DNA from: an uncultured Bacteroidales bacterium
GTDB taxonomy: Bacteria; Bacteroidota; Bacteroidia; Bacteroidales; UBA932
NCBI GenBank assembly: GCA_946617545.1
Contig: CAMOKK010000056.1
Coordinates: 1-8,233 of the forward strand
Reading direction: 5' to 3'
Length of the DNA: 8,233 bases
Part shown: positions 1 through 7,146 of the stretch, one piece after another
How positions within the stretch are numbered: the first letter of the stretch is position 1
Layout of the letters: every line of letters starts with the position of its first letter
Notes under the pieces: generated by a model
What the model saw: the letters and a program-made list of their open reading frames with translations, nothing else
The model's database searches: none
What the model was told of the DNA's origin: nothing
Position numbers and translations under genes: made by a program

Positions 1-47
1 GCACCAGATCCTAAGTCTGGGTTGTCTACCAATTCCAACACACCCGC
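1..47 (-). tRNA. tRNA-Leu (anticodon UAG), 5' part, cut by window edge
   Basis: Read on the minus strand from 47, the sequence folds as the 5' part of a tRNA. It has a 7-nt acceptor strand GCGGGTG, a D-arm with the GG and GGTAGAC-type bases, and an anticodon stem CCAGA/TCTGG enclosing the 7-nt loop CTTAGGA. U33 is present and the anticodon is TAG (positions 13-11), which reads CUA and other CUN leucine codons. The variable arm, T-arm and 3' acceptor strand lie beyond the left edge, so the long class II variable arm expected for tRNA-Leu cannot be checked. It begins 22 nt after the prmA stop on the same strand and has a Bacteroides-type -7 element immediately upstream. Confidence 0.88.
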
Positions 48-57
48 AGTGAGTTTG

Positions 58-88
58 CAAAGATAGGGATTATTTTTGAAATTCCACA
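58..88 (-). promoter_or_regulatory. Putative promoter of tRNA-Leu across the prmA 3' end
   Basis: On the minus strand, TATCTTTG (65 to 58) matches the Bacteroidota -7 consensus TAnnTTTG in every fixed position. A TGTG (88 to 85), three of four bases of the -33 TTTG, lies 19 nt upstream. The -7 element ends 10 nt before the tRNA 5' end, which would leave a very short leader. The -7 box covers the gap and the -33 box is inside the last prmA codons, so the tRNA can probably be transcribed independently of the upstream operon as well as by read-through. Confidence 0.62.
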
Positions 89-915
89 CACGCCCAGTCT
101 TCGCGTTCCGAGGAACCTGCCAGGCGCAGGCCCAGGGCCTCCGCGGCCTGGCGGATGGCGGGGACGTCGGCCGTGAAGAAGCCGCTCAGGAGCAGATGCC
201 CGCCGCGGCGCAGGGAGCGCACGTAGGTGGGAAGGTCCTGGAGGATGATGTTTCGGTGGATATTGGCCAGCAGGACGTCGTAGGTGCCCATCTGCAGCAG
301 GGAAGCGTCTCCGCAGGCGGTTTCCACGCGGGTGCCCACCTTGTTCCAGCGGCAGTTGCCCCAGGCGCTGCGGGCCGCCACGGCGTCAATGTCTACGGCA
401 AAGACCTTCCGGGCCCCCATCTTGGCGGCCAGGATGGCCAGGATGGCCGTGCCGCAGCCCATGTCCACCACCGAATGGCCGCGGATGCATTCCTCCAAGC
501 CCAGCATGCGCTGCATCATCATATAAGTAGTATGATGATAGCCGGTCCCGAAGGCCATCTGGGGGTCTATCCAGATGTTGAAGCGGGTGCGGGGGACATC
601 GGCATTGAACTTGGCCTTCACCGTCACTTTTCCGTCCACCACGATGGGCCGGAAGTCCTGCTCCCAGGTTTTGTTCCAGTTCTGCCCCTGCACCATGGCG
701 GCCGTGAACGAGACCGCGGCGGGGTAGCCGCTCAGGACCACTTTCACATCGGCCGGCCTGTACTCCTCCTTGGGGATGTAGCATTTCAGGAAAGGCTCTT
801 CCGTAATGAAGGACTCGAAGGGCAGCTCCGAGAGCTCCGCCGTCAGGATTTCCGCCATCTCCTCCGTGAAGGGAGAGAGGCGCACACACACTTCAATGTA
901 TTCGAAACTATTCAT
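70..915 (-). CDS. prmA: Ribosomal protein L11 methyltransferase (PrmA)
   Basis: A SAM-dependent methyltransferase of 281 aa, expected to methylate lysines and the N-terminus of ribosomal protein L11 (RplK) in the cytoplasm. The N-terminal part (about 1-95) fits the substrate-recognition domain and ends in NWNKTWEQDFRPI (79-91), a PrmA signature. The catalytic domain shows IDPQMAFGTGYHHTT (116-130, the family's FGTG-H-TT motif), SAM motif I VVDMGCGTAILA (149-160), the acidic motif VDID (174-177) and LLANIHRNII (215-224), corresponding to the LANI motif of the family. Length is normal for Bacteroidota PrmA. The ATG at 915 lies inside the end of the upstream asmA-like gene (8-nt overlap), which suggests translational coupling as the last protein gene of the cmk-ispH-asmA-prmA cluster. 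The family assignment is secure; the methylation target is taken from the family. Confidence 0.95.
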   Translation of the reverse strand: MNSFEYIEVCVRLSPFTEEMAEILTAELSELPFESFITEEPFLKCYIPKEEYRPADVKVVLSGYPAAVSFTAAMVQGQNWNKTWEQDFRPIVVDGKVTVKAKFNADVPRTRFNIWIDPQMAFGTGYHHTTYMMMQRMLGLEECIRGHSVVDMGCGTAILAILAAKMGARKVFAVDIDAVAARSAWGNCRWNKVGTRVETACGDASLLQMGTYDVLLANIHRNIILQDLPTYVRSLRRGGHLLLSGFFTADVPAIRQAAEALGLRLAGSSEREDWACVEFQK

Positions 916-3900
916 GGCCTGCTGCTTTTTCCTGTTCCCGCACCACCTCCTGTTTCAGGGCTTCCCGGCGCGAAGCCACCGTGAGGCTTACTTCCTCCAC
1001 CAGAGCCTCCAGGCCCTGCGCCTTGGAAAGGACATTCTCATCCCCGGCCGCTTCTTCCGCGTCCAGCTTGCCCGCCGATGCCGATATCTGCGCCGCGGCA
1101 TCCCGGTTCTGGGCCATGGCCTTCTCGATGCCCACATCAAAGATGTTGTGGATGGCGGCCACCAGGTTATACTGCGCCGCATCTAACTGAGTGGTGTAGA
1201 CGGGAACGTTCGCGTTCCTGTATTTGGCCTTGCCCAGGCCGTAGCGGATGTGGTCGAAATCCGGCCCCCACGCGTTCACTCCGAATTTGGTGAGGAGCGG
1301 AGATTTGAGGACGGAGATGTGGTAGCGGAACTCGTTCTCCAGATGCTGCCAGCCGCTGGCCGCCAGTTGGTAGCGGTCTACGTCCAGGACGAAGGGGAAC
1401 ACCTCCAGGATGGCATCTTGCAGGATACCGGACACCGACATCTTGTCTATATGGATATTGTTCTTGTTCTTGAACATGAGCATGCCGGTCAGACGGCTCA
1501 GTTCGTGACTTCCGTTGAGCATGAGGTCTTTCCCGGAGATGCGCAGCACCCCGTCCATGGAAGGCAGAATCAGGTTCATGCTGGTGTCGATGGCCGATGT
1601 CACCGCCAACTCGCAGTCCAGGTCTCCGGAGAAGGATTTGAGCATGGGCAGGAGGGTGTCCACCGCAGGCATCAGGCTGATGATTTTCTCGGCCGTAATG
1701 TCCACCAGGTTCAGGTTGAAGCCGGCCCTCAGGTCTTCCTTGGAGCGCGTGCTGTAGAAGCCCTCCACATAGACGTCTCCCATGTTGGAGGCCGCCAGCG
1801 CGTTGGTAATCTGCAGGGTGCGGTCCCGCATGGCGGCTTCGGCCGATGCCCAGCTGATTTCCAGTTCCCTGTACAGAATCTCGTTGGCCTCGAAGGAGAA
1901 GTCCACCTCCAGGTTGGCGGGAAGCACCAGAAGCTTGCTATGCCCGGTGACCGTGTCCGCTTTTTCGGAGGCCGATGCCGTCACCTCCCGGGGCCGGTCC
2001 AGGATGCCCAGCAGCTGGTTCACGTCCAGCCGGTCGCTTCTGAGCTCGGCCTTCAGTTTGAGCGGACTGCGGCTTCGTCCCAGGATGGCCCGTCGCAGGC
2101 CGGTGAGCCGGGCCTGGGCGCTCAGGTCGGATTCTCCGGCCTGCAGCGTCATGTTTTTCACCGCTATGGTGTCGTTGTCAAAATTCCCGTCAAAGGCGGA
2201 AACCGCAGTGGCAAGGGGCATGGAAGCCATCCCTAAGCGGGCTTTCTCCAAAGCTACCGTCCCTTCCACGTCCCATTCCCGGAAGTATTTCTTGAGGGCG
2301 TCGGAGAGGCTGATGTTGATATCGGCCGATGCAAACTCATCCTTTTCCAGTCTCTCCAAACGGGCTCTGCGGGCCAGGCTGTCCCTCCGGGGCAGCCCCG
2401 TCCTGGCGCGACGCTGATGCCGCCGGGCGGTGGCGTCAAAGGCCAGATTCTCAAGAGAATAATTGTCTTCACCCAGGCCAATCTCCAGTCCCCGGCTCCG
2501 GGAGTTCAGGTTCAGGCGGGGGACCGGAAGCACCGTGCCGGCCGGGTCCAGGCGAAAATGTTCCGTATTGTCGGAAAGGCTCACGGACAGCCCCTCCGAA
2601 TCCCGCATGTCCAAAGCAGCCAAATTCAGGGTCCCCACCAGGGCCTTGTCTTTGGTTTCACCGCTGACATGGACTCCGCCGCCCCTTACAAACATGCTCT
2701 GATAGGTGACGTTGAGGGTATCGATGAGGGCCTCCAGGCCTATCGTGTTCTTCCGCGTGGAAACGTTCAGTTTCAGGGAAGGCAGGAAGGCGTCTATGCT
2801 GTCTTTGGGATAGAAGACCGTAATGTCTTTTCCGTTCAGCCGGCCTTCTATGCGGGCTTTCCCGATTTCGCCGGCCGACAGGTAGGAAAGGCGCGAATTC
2901 CCTTGCAGGTCCATCTCCAGGCTGCCGGTGGCGCTAATCCCCATCTGAGGAATGAAGACCTGCACCAGGGAATCCAGCCGGGCGGCCGCCTGGCCGCTAA
3001 GTGAAATCAGCGGGTCTTTGCCCAGCACGTCCCGGGCGCTTCCTTTTACGTCTACGCGGGCGCCGGCCATCTCCAAACGGAGGCGGTCCGCCCGGGCGTC
3101 AATCTCTTTGAGGTCGTCCGTCTGGGCGCTCACATCCACGGCCACAAGGCCCTTTCGGCCCATCCCTTCGTAGTCCACGGTGGCCGGGGGCACCAGCAGG
3201 CGCGCCCGCATCGCAGGCAGTTCTCCCTTCCCGTACCGTCCTTGGGCAGAGGCATCCAGACTGATGCGGGCATCGGTTTCCAGTTTCTTCAGGAAGTCAA
3301 AGTTCTTCCGGTATTCCTTGATGAGGTCTCCTATGGGGCACTTGTCTATGGCTGCCTGCACGTCCAGGTTCCAGATACCGGCCTGGCGAAGCAGTTCACC
3401 CTTTCCATTCAGCTCCAAGGCAGACAGTTTCACAACAAGCTGGTTCAGAATTACTTCCAGGGCTTCGTCTTCCCTTTTTGGGAAATGGGCGTCCACTTCC
3501 AGGCCGATGGGAACCTGGAGCCGTCCGAAGTTTCCGGTCCTCAGGCGGGTGGAAGCATCGGCCGATGCAACCAGATGCCGCCCGTGGTTTTTCAGTTTCA
3601 GGGACTCCAGCCGCAGGGCCAGGGTGTCCTGGGGAAGGCGGCCGGTCACCAGCATGGAATCCAGGGAGAGGACAGCGTCCGACTGGAAGAGGTCCCGGGT
3701 GTCCAGCTTCCCCTCAAAAGAGAGACGGCGCATGCCCAGAAGGGCGTGGAGGGTGTCTTCCGGACTGGTGAAAACCACCAGCGGCCGGTCTTCCAGCTGC
3801 ACTTTGTCTATCCGGATGTCCGGCGCCTTGCTTGCGCTGCTGTCGGCCTTGGGCTCGGACGGGCCGATGGGAAGAATCTCCCAGTTGGCCCGGCCTTCCG

Positions 3901-4348
3901 GAAAGCGGTGGCCGAAGATGCGGGGACGGCTCAGCCTGGCCCGGTGCACATGGTATTTCCCCCGCAGAAGAGCCACATAATTGAGCGACAGGTTCAGCTC
4001 CCGGGCGCTGGCCAGCGTGTCCGGGGCGCCGTCTTTTCCGTAGCCCATCCGGCCCAGGTTCATCCGTCGGCCCGGCTCCGCCAGAAGCGAATCGTAGCGG
4101 GCATAGCGCTCATGCGGGTAGGTTATGCAGAAGTCCCTGGCGTCTATGTTAAGGAAGGGGAAACTCTTGATTACATGGGCCCGCACTTCCCGGAAAGAGA
4201 CGTCTCCTTCCACCAGCCCCTCTGTGACCCGGTTCACGATGCCGGTGAGCACGGAGGGCCTCAGAAGAATCTGGAGGGTCACCAGAATCACCAGTACAAG
4301 CCCCGCGAGGGCCAGCAGCGAGTTCCTTATGACCTTCCGGGCTTTCAT
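908..4348 (-). CDS. Large AsmA-like envelope protein
   Basis: A 1146-residue protein of the AsmA/TamB-like superfamily. A short basic N-terminus (MKARKVIR) and a single hydrophobic segment (about 10-29) form an uncleaved inner-membrane anchor; the rest should lie in the periplasm. It contains repeated beta-rich stretches like those of AsmA proteins, including an N-terminal AsmA-like region (about 30-160) and a C-terminal AsmA-like region (about 805-1035) ending in KFGVNAWGPDFDHIRYGLGK, typical of Bacteroidota homologues. Members of the superfamily are thought to form bridge-like grooves that carry phospholipid between membranes or affect outer-membrane assembly; that role is inferred here. 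An Arg-rich segment (642-669) and a charged, Ala/Glu-rich and probably coiled-coil tail (about 1072-1146) are notable. The ATG at 4348 directly follows the ispH stop codon, so coupling to ispH is likely. I do not assign a gene symbol because orthology to E. coli asmA is not clear. Confidence 0.88.
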   Translation of the reverse strand: MKARKVIRNSLLALAGLVLVILVTLQILLRPSVLTGIVNRVTEGLVEGDVSFREVRAHVIKSFPFLNIDARDFCITYPHERYARYDSLLAEPGRRMNLGRMGYGKDGAPDTLASARELNLSLNYVALLRGKYHVHRARLSRPRIFGHRFPEGRANWEILPIGPSEPKADSSASKAPDIRIDKVQLEDRPLVVFTSPEDTLHALLGMRRLSFEGKLDTRDLFQSDAVLSLDSMLVTGRLPQDTLALRLESLKLKNHGRHLVASADASTRLRTGNFGRLQVPIGLEVDAHFPKREDEALEVILNQLVVKLSALELNGKGELLRQAGIWNLDVQAAIDKCPIGDLIKEYRKNFDFLKKLETDARISLDASAQGRYGKGELPAMRARLLVPPATVDYEGMGRKGLVAVDVSAQTDDLKEIDARADRLRLEMAGARVDVKGSARDVLGKDPLISLSGQAAARLDSLVQVFIPQMGISATGSLEMDLQGNSRLSYLSAGEIGKARIEGRLNGKDITVFYPKDSIDAFLPSLKLNVSTRKNTIGLEALIDTLNVTYQSMFVRGGGVHVSGETKDKALVGTLNLAALDMRDSEGLSVSLSDNTEHFRLDPAGTVLPVPRLNLNSRSRGLEIGLGEDNYSLENLAFDATARRHQRRARTGLPRRDSLARRARLERLEKDEFASADINISLSDALKKYFREWDVEGTVALEKARLGMASMPLATAVSAFDGNFDNDTIAVKNMTLQAGESDLSAQARLTGLRRAILGRSRSPLKLKAELRSDRLDVNQLLGILDRPREVTASASEKADTVTGHSKLLVLPANLEVDFSFEANEILYRELEISWASAEAAMRDRTLQITNALAASNMGDVYVEGFYSTRSKEDLRAGFNLNLVDITAEKIISLMPAVDTLLPMLKSFSGDLDCELAVTSAIDTSMNLILPSMDGVLRISGKDLMLNGSHELSRLTGMLMFKNKNNIHIDKMSVSGILQDAILEVFPFVLDVDRYQLAASGWQHLENEFRYHISVLKSPLLTKFGVNAWGPDFDHIRYGLGKAKYRNANVPVYTTQLDAAQYNLVAAIHNIFDVGIEKAMAQNRDAAAQISASAGKLDAEEAAGDENVLSKAQGLEALVEEVSLTVASRREALKQEVVREQEKAAGHE

Positions 4349-5218
4349 CTATTTGAGGGCGGAAACGGCATCGGCCACCTGCTCCAAAAGCCATTTGGGG
4401 GTGGAAGTGGCACCACATATCCCCACCGACTCTCCCTCCCGGAACCAGGACGGATCCAGTTCGGCGGCCGACCCCACTAAGTAAGTCCGGGGATTGGCGC
4501 CCCGGCACAGGTCGGAAAGGACTTTCCCGTTGGAGGAAGATTTTCCGGACACAAAGAGAATCACATCGTGGGCGGCGGCAAAGGCCGATAATTTCTCATG
4601 GCGGCTGGCCACCTGGGCGCAGATGGTATTGTGGACGGTGAGCCGGGCTCCGTTGGAACGGAGCAGGCTGCAGATTTCCTCATACTCCGTAGGGCTCTTG
4701 GTGGTCTGGGAGAAGATTTCCATGGGCTGGGAGAAATCCAGCGAGGCCATTACATCCTCCAGCATCCGGGCATTCTCCACCACAACGGCGTCTCCGTCCA
4801 CCTGGCCCACCAGCCCCAGCACTTCTGCGTGTCCCACCCGGCCGAAGATGATAACCTGGCCGTGCCGGCCCTCCGAATGCAGGCGGGCATAGGCCTCGCG
4901 GATGCTTTTCTGAAGCTGGAGCACCACGGGGCAGGAGCAGTCAATCAGCTTGAGCTGCCGCAAGCCGGCCTCCTTATAAGTGGCCGGCGGTTCTCCGTGG
5001 GCACGGATGAGCACGGTTCCGCCCCGGGGCACTTCTTCCAGGCTGGCGGCCGTCACCAGGCCTTTTTGCTTGAGGCGGGAAAGCTCGGCCTCGTTGTGTA
5101 CGATGGCACCCAGCGAATACAGCCGCTCCCCCACGGAAAGGTAACTCTCCGCGCGGGTAATGGCGCGGATCACTCCTCCGCAGAAGCCGGAGCCGGGGTC
5201 TATCTCTACCTTCAGCAT
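4349..5218 (-). CDS. ispH: 4-hydroxy-3-methylbut-2-enyl diphosphate reductase (IspH)
   Basis: Iron-sulphur enzyme of the last step of the MEP pathway, reducing HMBPP to IPP and DMAPP, precursors of undecaprenyl phosphate and menaquinone. All 289 residues of the usual core are present. Candidate cluster ligands are C13 (GFCGGV), C96 (DCSCPVV) and C200 (NTICAQV). Substrate-binding motifs are also visible: GAIVHN with H41, RAHGEPP with H74, GHAEVLG with H130 and the acid-base residue E132, SQTTKS (170-175), SGKSSSN (224-230) and CGATSTPKWLLE (268-279). It is a stand-alone protein, not fused to ribosomal protein S1. Its start overlaps the cmk stop by 7 nt and its stop abuts the asmA-like start, placing it in the middle of a tightly packed operon. 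The assignment is secure from the motifs. Confidence 0.96.
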   Translation of the reverse strand: MLKVEIDPGSGFCGGVIRAITRAESYLSVGERLYSLGAIVHNEAELSRLKQKGLVTAASLEEVPRGGTVLIRAHGEPPATYKEAGLRQLKLIDCSCPVVLQLQKSIREAYARLHSEGRHGQVIIFGRVGHAEVLGLVGQVDGDAVVVENARMLEDVMASLDFSQPMEIFSQTTKSPTEYEEICSLLRSNGARLTVHNTICAQVASRHEKLSAFAAAHDVILFVSGKSSSNGKVLSDLCRGANPRTYLVGSAAELDPSWFREGESVGICGATSTPKWLLEQVADAVSALK

Positions 5219-5931
5219 GACAGGCCGGGGCTTTCCAGAATGCCGAATTTACCTTGGAGCAGGCCCAGCATCCACACCAGCTCTTCGTGGAGCGTCATGT
5301 GGGTATTGTCCATCACATAGGCGTCCAAGGCCTGCCGGAGCGGAGACGTCTCCCGGTGGGAGTCTATATAGTCCCTTTCCTTCAGGTTGGTCAGGACCTC
5401 CTCCAAACTGGCCGTCTGGCCCTTGGCCACCAGCTCGTCGTAGCGGCGCCGGGCACGCACCTGCTCATCGGCCGTCATGAAAATCTTGACCTGGGCATGG
5501 GGGAAAACGGTGGTGCCGATATCCCGCCCGTCCATGATGACGCGCCCCCCTTCGGAGAAGGTATGGAGGCGGCCGTCTACATATTGACGCACAAAGGGGA
5601 TGGCGCTCACCGGGCTCACATGGGAGGAAACCTCCAGGGTGCGGATTTCGGATTCTATGCAGCGCTCTCCCAGGAACAGGCGGGTAAAGCCTTCGGCCCG
5701 GCGGAAATGAAGGTCCAGCAGGTCGATGGAAGCCTTCAGGCGGTCTTCGTCAATTTTTCCATCCTTTCCGATGAGTCCCTCTTCCAAACAGTGGAAAGTG
5801 ACGCCCCGGTACAGGGCTCCGCTGTCAAGATACAGGAAACCGAACTCGGAAGCCACCATTTTGGCAAAAGTGCTCTTTCCGGTGGAGGAATAGCCATCTA
5901 CGGCGATGATGATGTCGGGAATACTGTTCAT
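5212..5931 (-). CDS. cmk: Cytidylate kinase (CMP/dCMP kinase)
   Basis: Cytoplasmic nucleoside monophosphate kinase that phosphorylates CMP and dCMP with ATP to feed CTP/dCTP pools. The 239-residue sequence has a P-loop GYSSTGKST (13-21), DSGALYR (36-42) and the CMP-binding MDGRDIGT (133-140). The LID region has RARRRYDEL (159-167), and RDYIDSHRETSPL (186-198) is a signature of the family. Length is normal. The first gene of the minus-strand cluster, it begins 30 nt downstream of a good -33/-7 promoter and overlaps ispH at its 3' end by 7 nt. A start at the ATG ending at 5931 places the P-loop at the usual distance from the N-terminus. Cmk next to ispH is, from general knowledge, a recurrent pairing in Bacteroidota. 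Confidence 0.96.
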   Translation of the reverse strand: MNSIPDIIIAVDGYSSTGKSTFAKMVASEFGFLYLDSGALYRGVTFHCLEEGLIGKDGKIDEDRLKASIDLLDLHFRRAEGFTRLFLGERCIESEIRTLEVSSHVSPVSAIPFVRQYVDGRLHTFSEGGRVIMDGRDIGTTVFPHAQVKIFMTADEQVRARRRYDELVAKGQTASLEEVLTNLKERDYIDSHRETSPLRQALDAYVMDNTHMTLHEELVWMLGLLQGKFGILESPGLSC

Positions 5932-5953
5932 GCTTTCTGTACTATCAAGATTA

Positions 5954-5985
5954 CAAAATTAGGAAAAATTCACGATATTTGCATA
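5954..5985 (-). promoter_or_regulatory. Putative Bacteroides-type promoter of the cmk-ispH-asmA-prmA operon
   Basis: On the minus strand TAATTTTG (5961 to 5954) matches TAnnTTTG perfectly. TATG (5985 to 5982), three of four bases of the -33 TTTG, lies 20 nt upstream. The same -7 octamer and the same 20-nt spacing occur at the efp promoter in this window. Transcription would start near 5947, giving a leader of about 16 nt before the cmk ATG. Confidence 0.62.
5974..5981 (+). promoter_or_regulatory. Weak candidate -7 element for the response regulator
   Basis: GATATTTG matches seven of eight positions of TAnnTTTG and lies 16 nt before the regulator ATG. No convincing -33 TTTG is visible 19-21 nt upstream. 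If used, it would give a very short leader and would sit next to the -33 region of the divergent cmk promoter, so the two promoters could not easily be occupied at once. This is a candidate only. Confidence 0.25.
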
Positions 5986-5997
5986 AATTATATCGCT

Positions 5998-7146
5998 ATG
6001 AAAATTCTGATTGTAGACGACGAGCGGGCCATCCGCTATTCCCTTAAAGAGATACTTGAAATGGAGGGGTATGCGGTAGAAACTGCCGAAAACGGACTGG
6101 AAGGACTGGAAAAGGCTCAAAAAGAGAAATACGACGCCATCTTCTGTGATATCAAAATGCCGCAGATGGACGGAACGGAGATGCTCTCCAAGGTCATGGA
6201 AGAGGGCATTGAGACGCCGGTTGTCATGGTGTCCGGCCATGCCGATATTTCCACGGCTGTAGACTGCATCAAGCGAGGCGCCTTCGACTTCATCGAAAAG
6301 CCGCTGGACCTGAACCGCATTCTGATTACCCTCAAGAATGCCACGGACAAGGCCTCCTTGGTCAAGGAGACCAAAATCCTCAAGAAGAAGATTTACGGCA
6401 GGGAGATGGTGGGGGAATCCCAGCCCATCGGCCATCTGAAAGACATGATTCAGAAAGTGGCTCCCACGCAGGCCAGCGTCCTTATCACCGGCCCCAACGG
6501 CTCCGGAAAGGAACTGGTGGCCCAGAGCATCTACCAGCTTTCTCCCCGCTCCATGATGCCCTTCGTGGAGGTGAACTGCGCCGCCATTCCCTCCGAGCTC
6601 ATCGACAGCGAGCTCTTCGGCCATAAGAAGGGGTCCTTTACATCGGCCATCAAAGACCATAAGGGAAAATTCGAGCAGGCCGACGGCGGCACCATCTTCC
6701 TGGACGAGATTGGGGACATGTCCCTGGCGGCTCAGGCCAAGGTGCTGCGGGTGCTGCAGGAACGCAAGCTCACCCCCGTGGGCGGAGACAAGGAGATAAC
6801 GGTGGACGTGCGCGTGATTGCCGCCACCAACAAGGACCTGAAGGAGGAGATTTCAAAGGGCAATTTCCGCGAAGACCTCTACCACCGCCTCAGCGTGATT
6901 GTGCTCAAGGTGCCTGCCCTGGATGAGCGGAAGGAGGACATCCCGCTGCTGATAGAGCACTTCTCCAAGCAGATTTCCTCCGAGAGCGGAAAGCCCGTGC
7001 GGGAGTTCGAGCCCGCCGCCATGACGCTTCTCAAGGAGCGTTCCTGGCCCGGTAACATAAGAGAACTGCGCAATGTCGTGGAGCGTCTCCTGATTCTCGG
7101 AGGCAGTCCCGTCACTGCGCAGGATGTGAAAGATTACGCGTTCTGA
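5998..7146 (+). CDS. NtrC/NtrX-type response regulator lacking the DNA-binding domain
   Basis: A 382-residue cytoplasmic protein. Residues 1-120 are a receiver domain with acidic pocket D7/D8, phosphoacceptor D51 (CDIKMPQMDG), switch S79 and K101 (EKPLDLNR); the region resembles NtrX. Residues about 138-372 are the sigma-54-activator AAA+ ATPase with Walker A GPNGSGKE (165-172), the L1 loop GSFTSA (212-217) where the family has GAFTGA, and Walker B GTIFLDEIGD (231-240). Sensor I region VRVIAATN (271-278), arginine-finger region FREDLYHRL (290-298) and sensor II WPGNIREL (350-357) follow. The protein ends about ten residues later (TAQDVKDYAF), so the usual Fis-type HTH is absent. The frame is open far upstream, but MKILIVDDE at 5998 is the proper start, because earlier ATGs overlap cmk. 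It converges on efp with no gap. Whether it activates sigma-54 transcription is uncertain. Confidence 0.92.
   Translation: MKILIVDDERAIRYSLKEILEMEGYAVETAENGLEGLEKAQKEKYDAIFCDIKMPQMDGTEMLSKVMEEGIETPVVMVSGHADISTAVDCIKRGAFDFIEKPLDLNRILITLKNATDKASLVKETKILKKKIYGREMVGESQPIGHLKDMIQKVAPTQASVLITGPNGSGKELVAQSIYQLSPRSMMPFVEVNCAAIPSELIDSELFGHKKGSFTSAIKDHKGKFEQADGGTIFLDEIGDMSLAAQAKVLRVLQERKLTPVGGDKEITVDVRVIAATNKDLKEEISKGNFREDLYHRLSVIVLKVPALDERKEDIPLLIEHFSKQISSESGKPVREFEPAAMTLLKERSWPGNIRELRNVVERLLILGGSPVTAQDVKDYAF

Noticed and set aside
76..984. Plus-strand open frame opposite prmA
   Set aside because: prmA has all family motifs on the minus strand; the antisense product is Gly/Ala/His-rich with no recognisable domain.
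1250..2236. Plus-strand open frame (328 codons) opposite the asmA-like gene
   Set aside because: Same reason; its Gln/Val/His-rich composition is typical of an antisense shadow.
3242..4480. Long plus-strand open frame (412 codons) opposite the asmA-like gene
   Set aside because: It is antisense to a protein with clear AsmA-like and membrane-anchor features, shows no domain motif, and such frames are common opposite GC-rich coding DNA.
5254..5997. In-frame N-terminal extension of the response regulator
   Set aside because: It lies almost wholly opposite cmk, has no similarity to a known domain, and the receiver domain begins normally at MKILIVDDE (5998).
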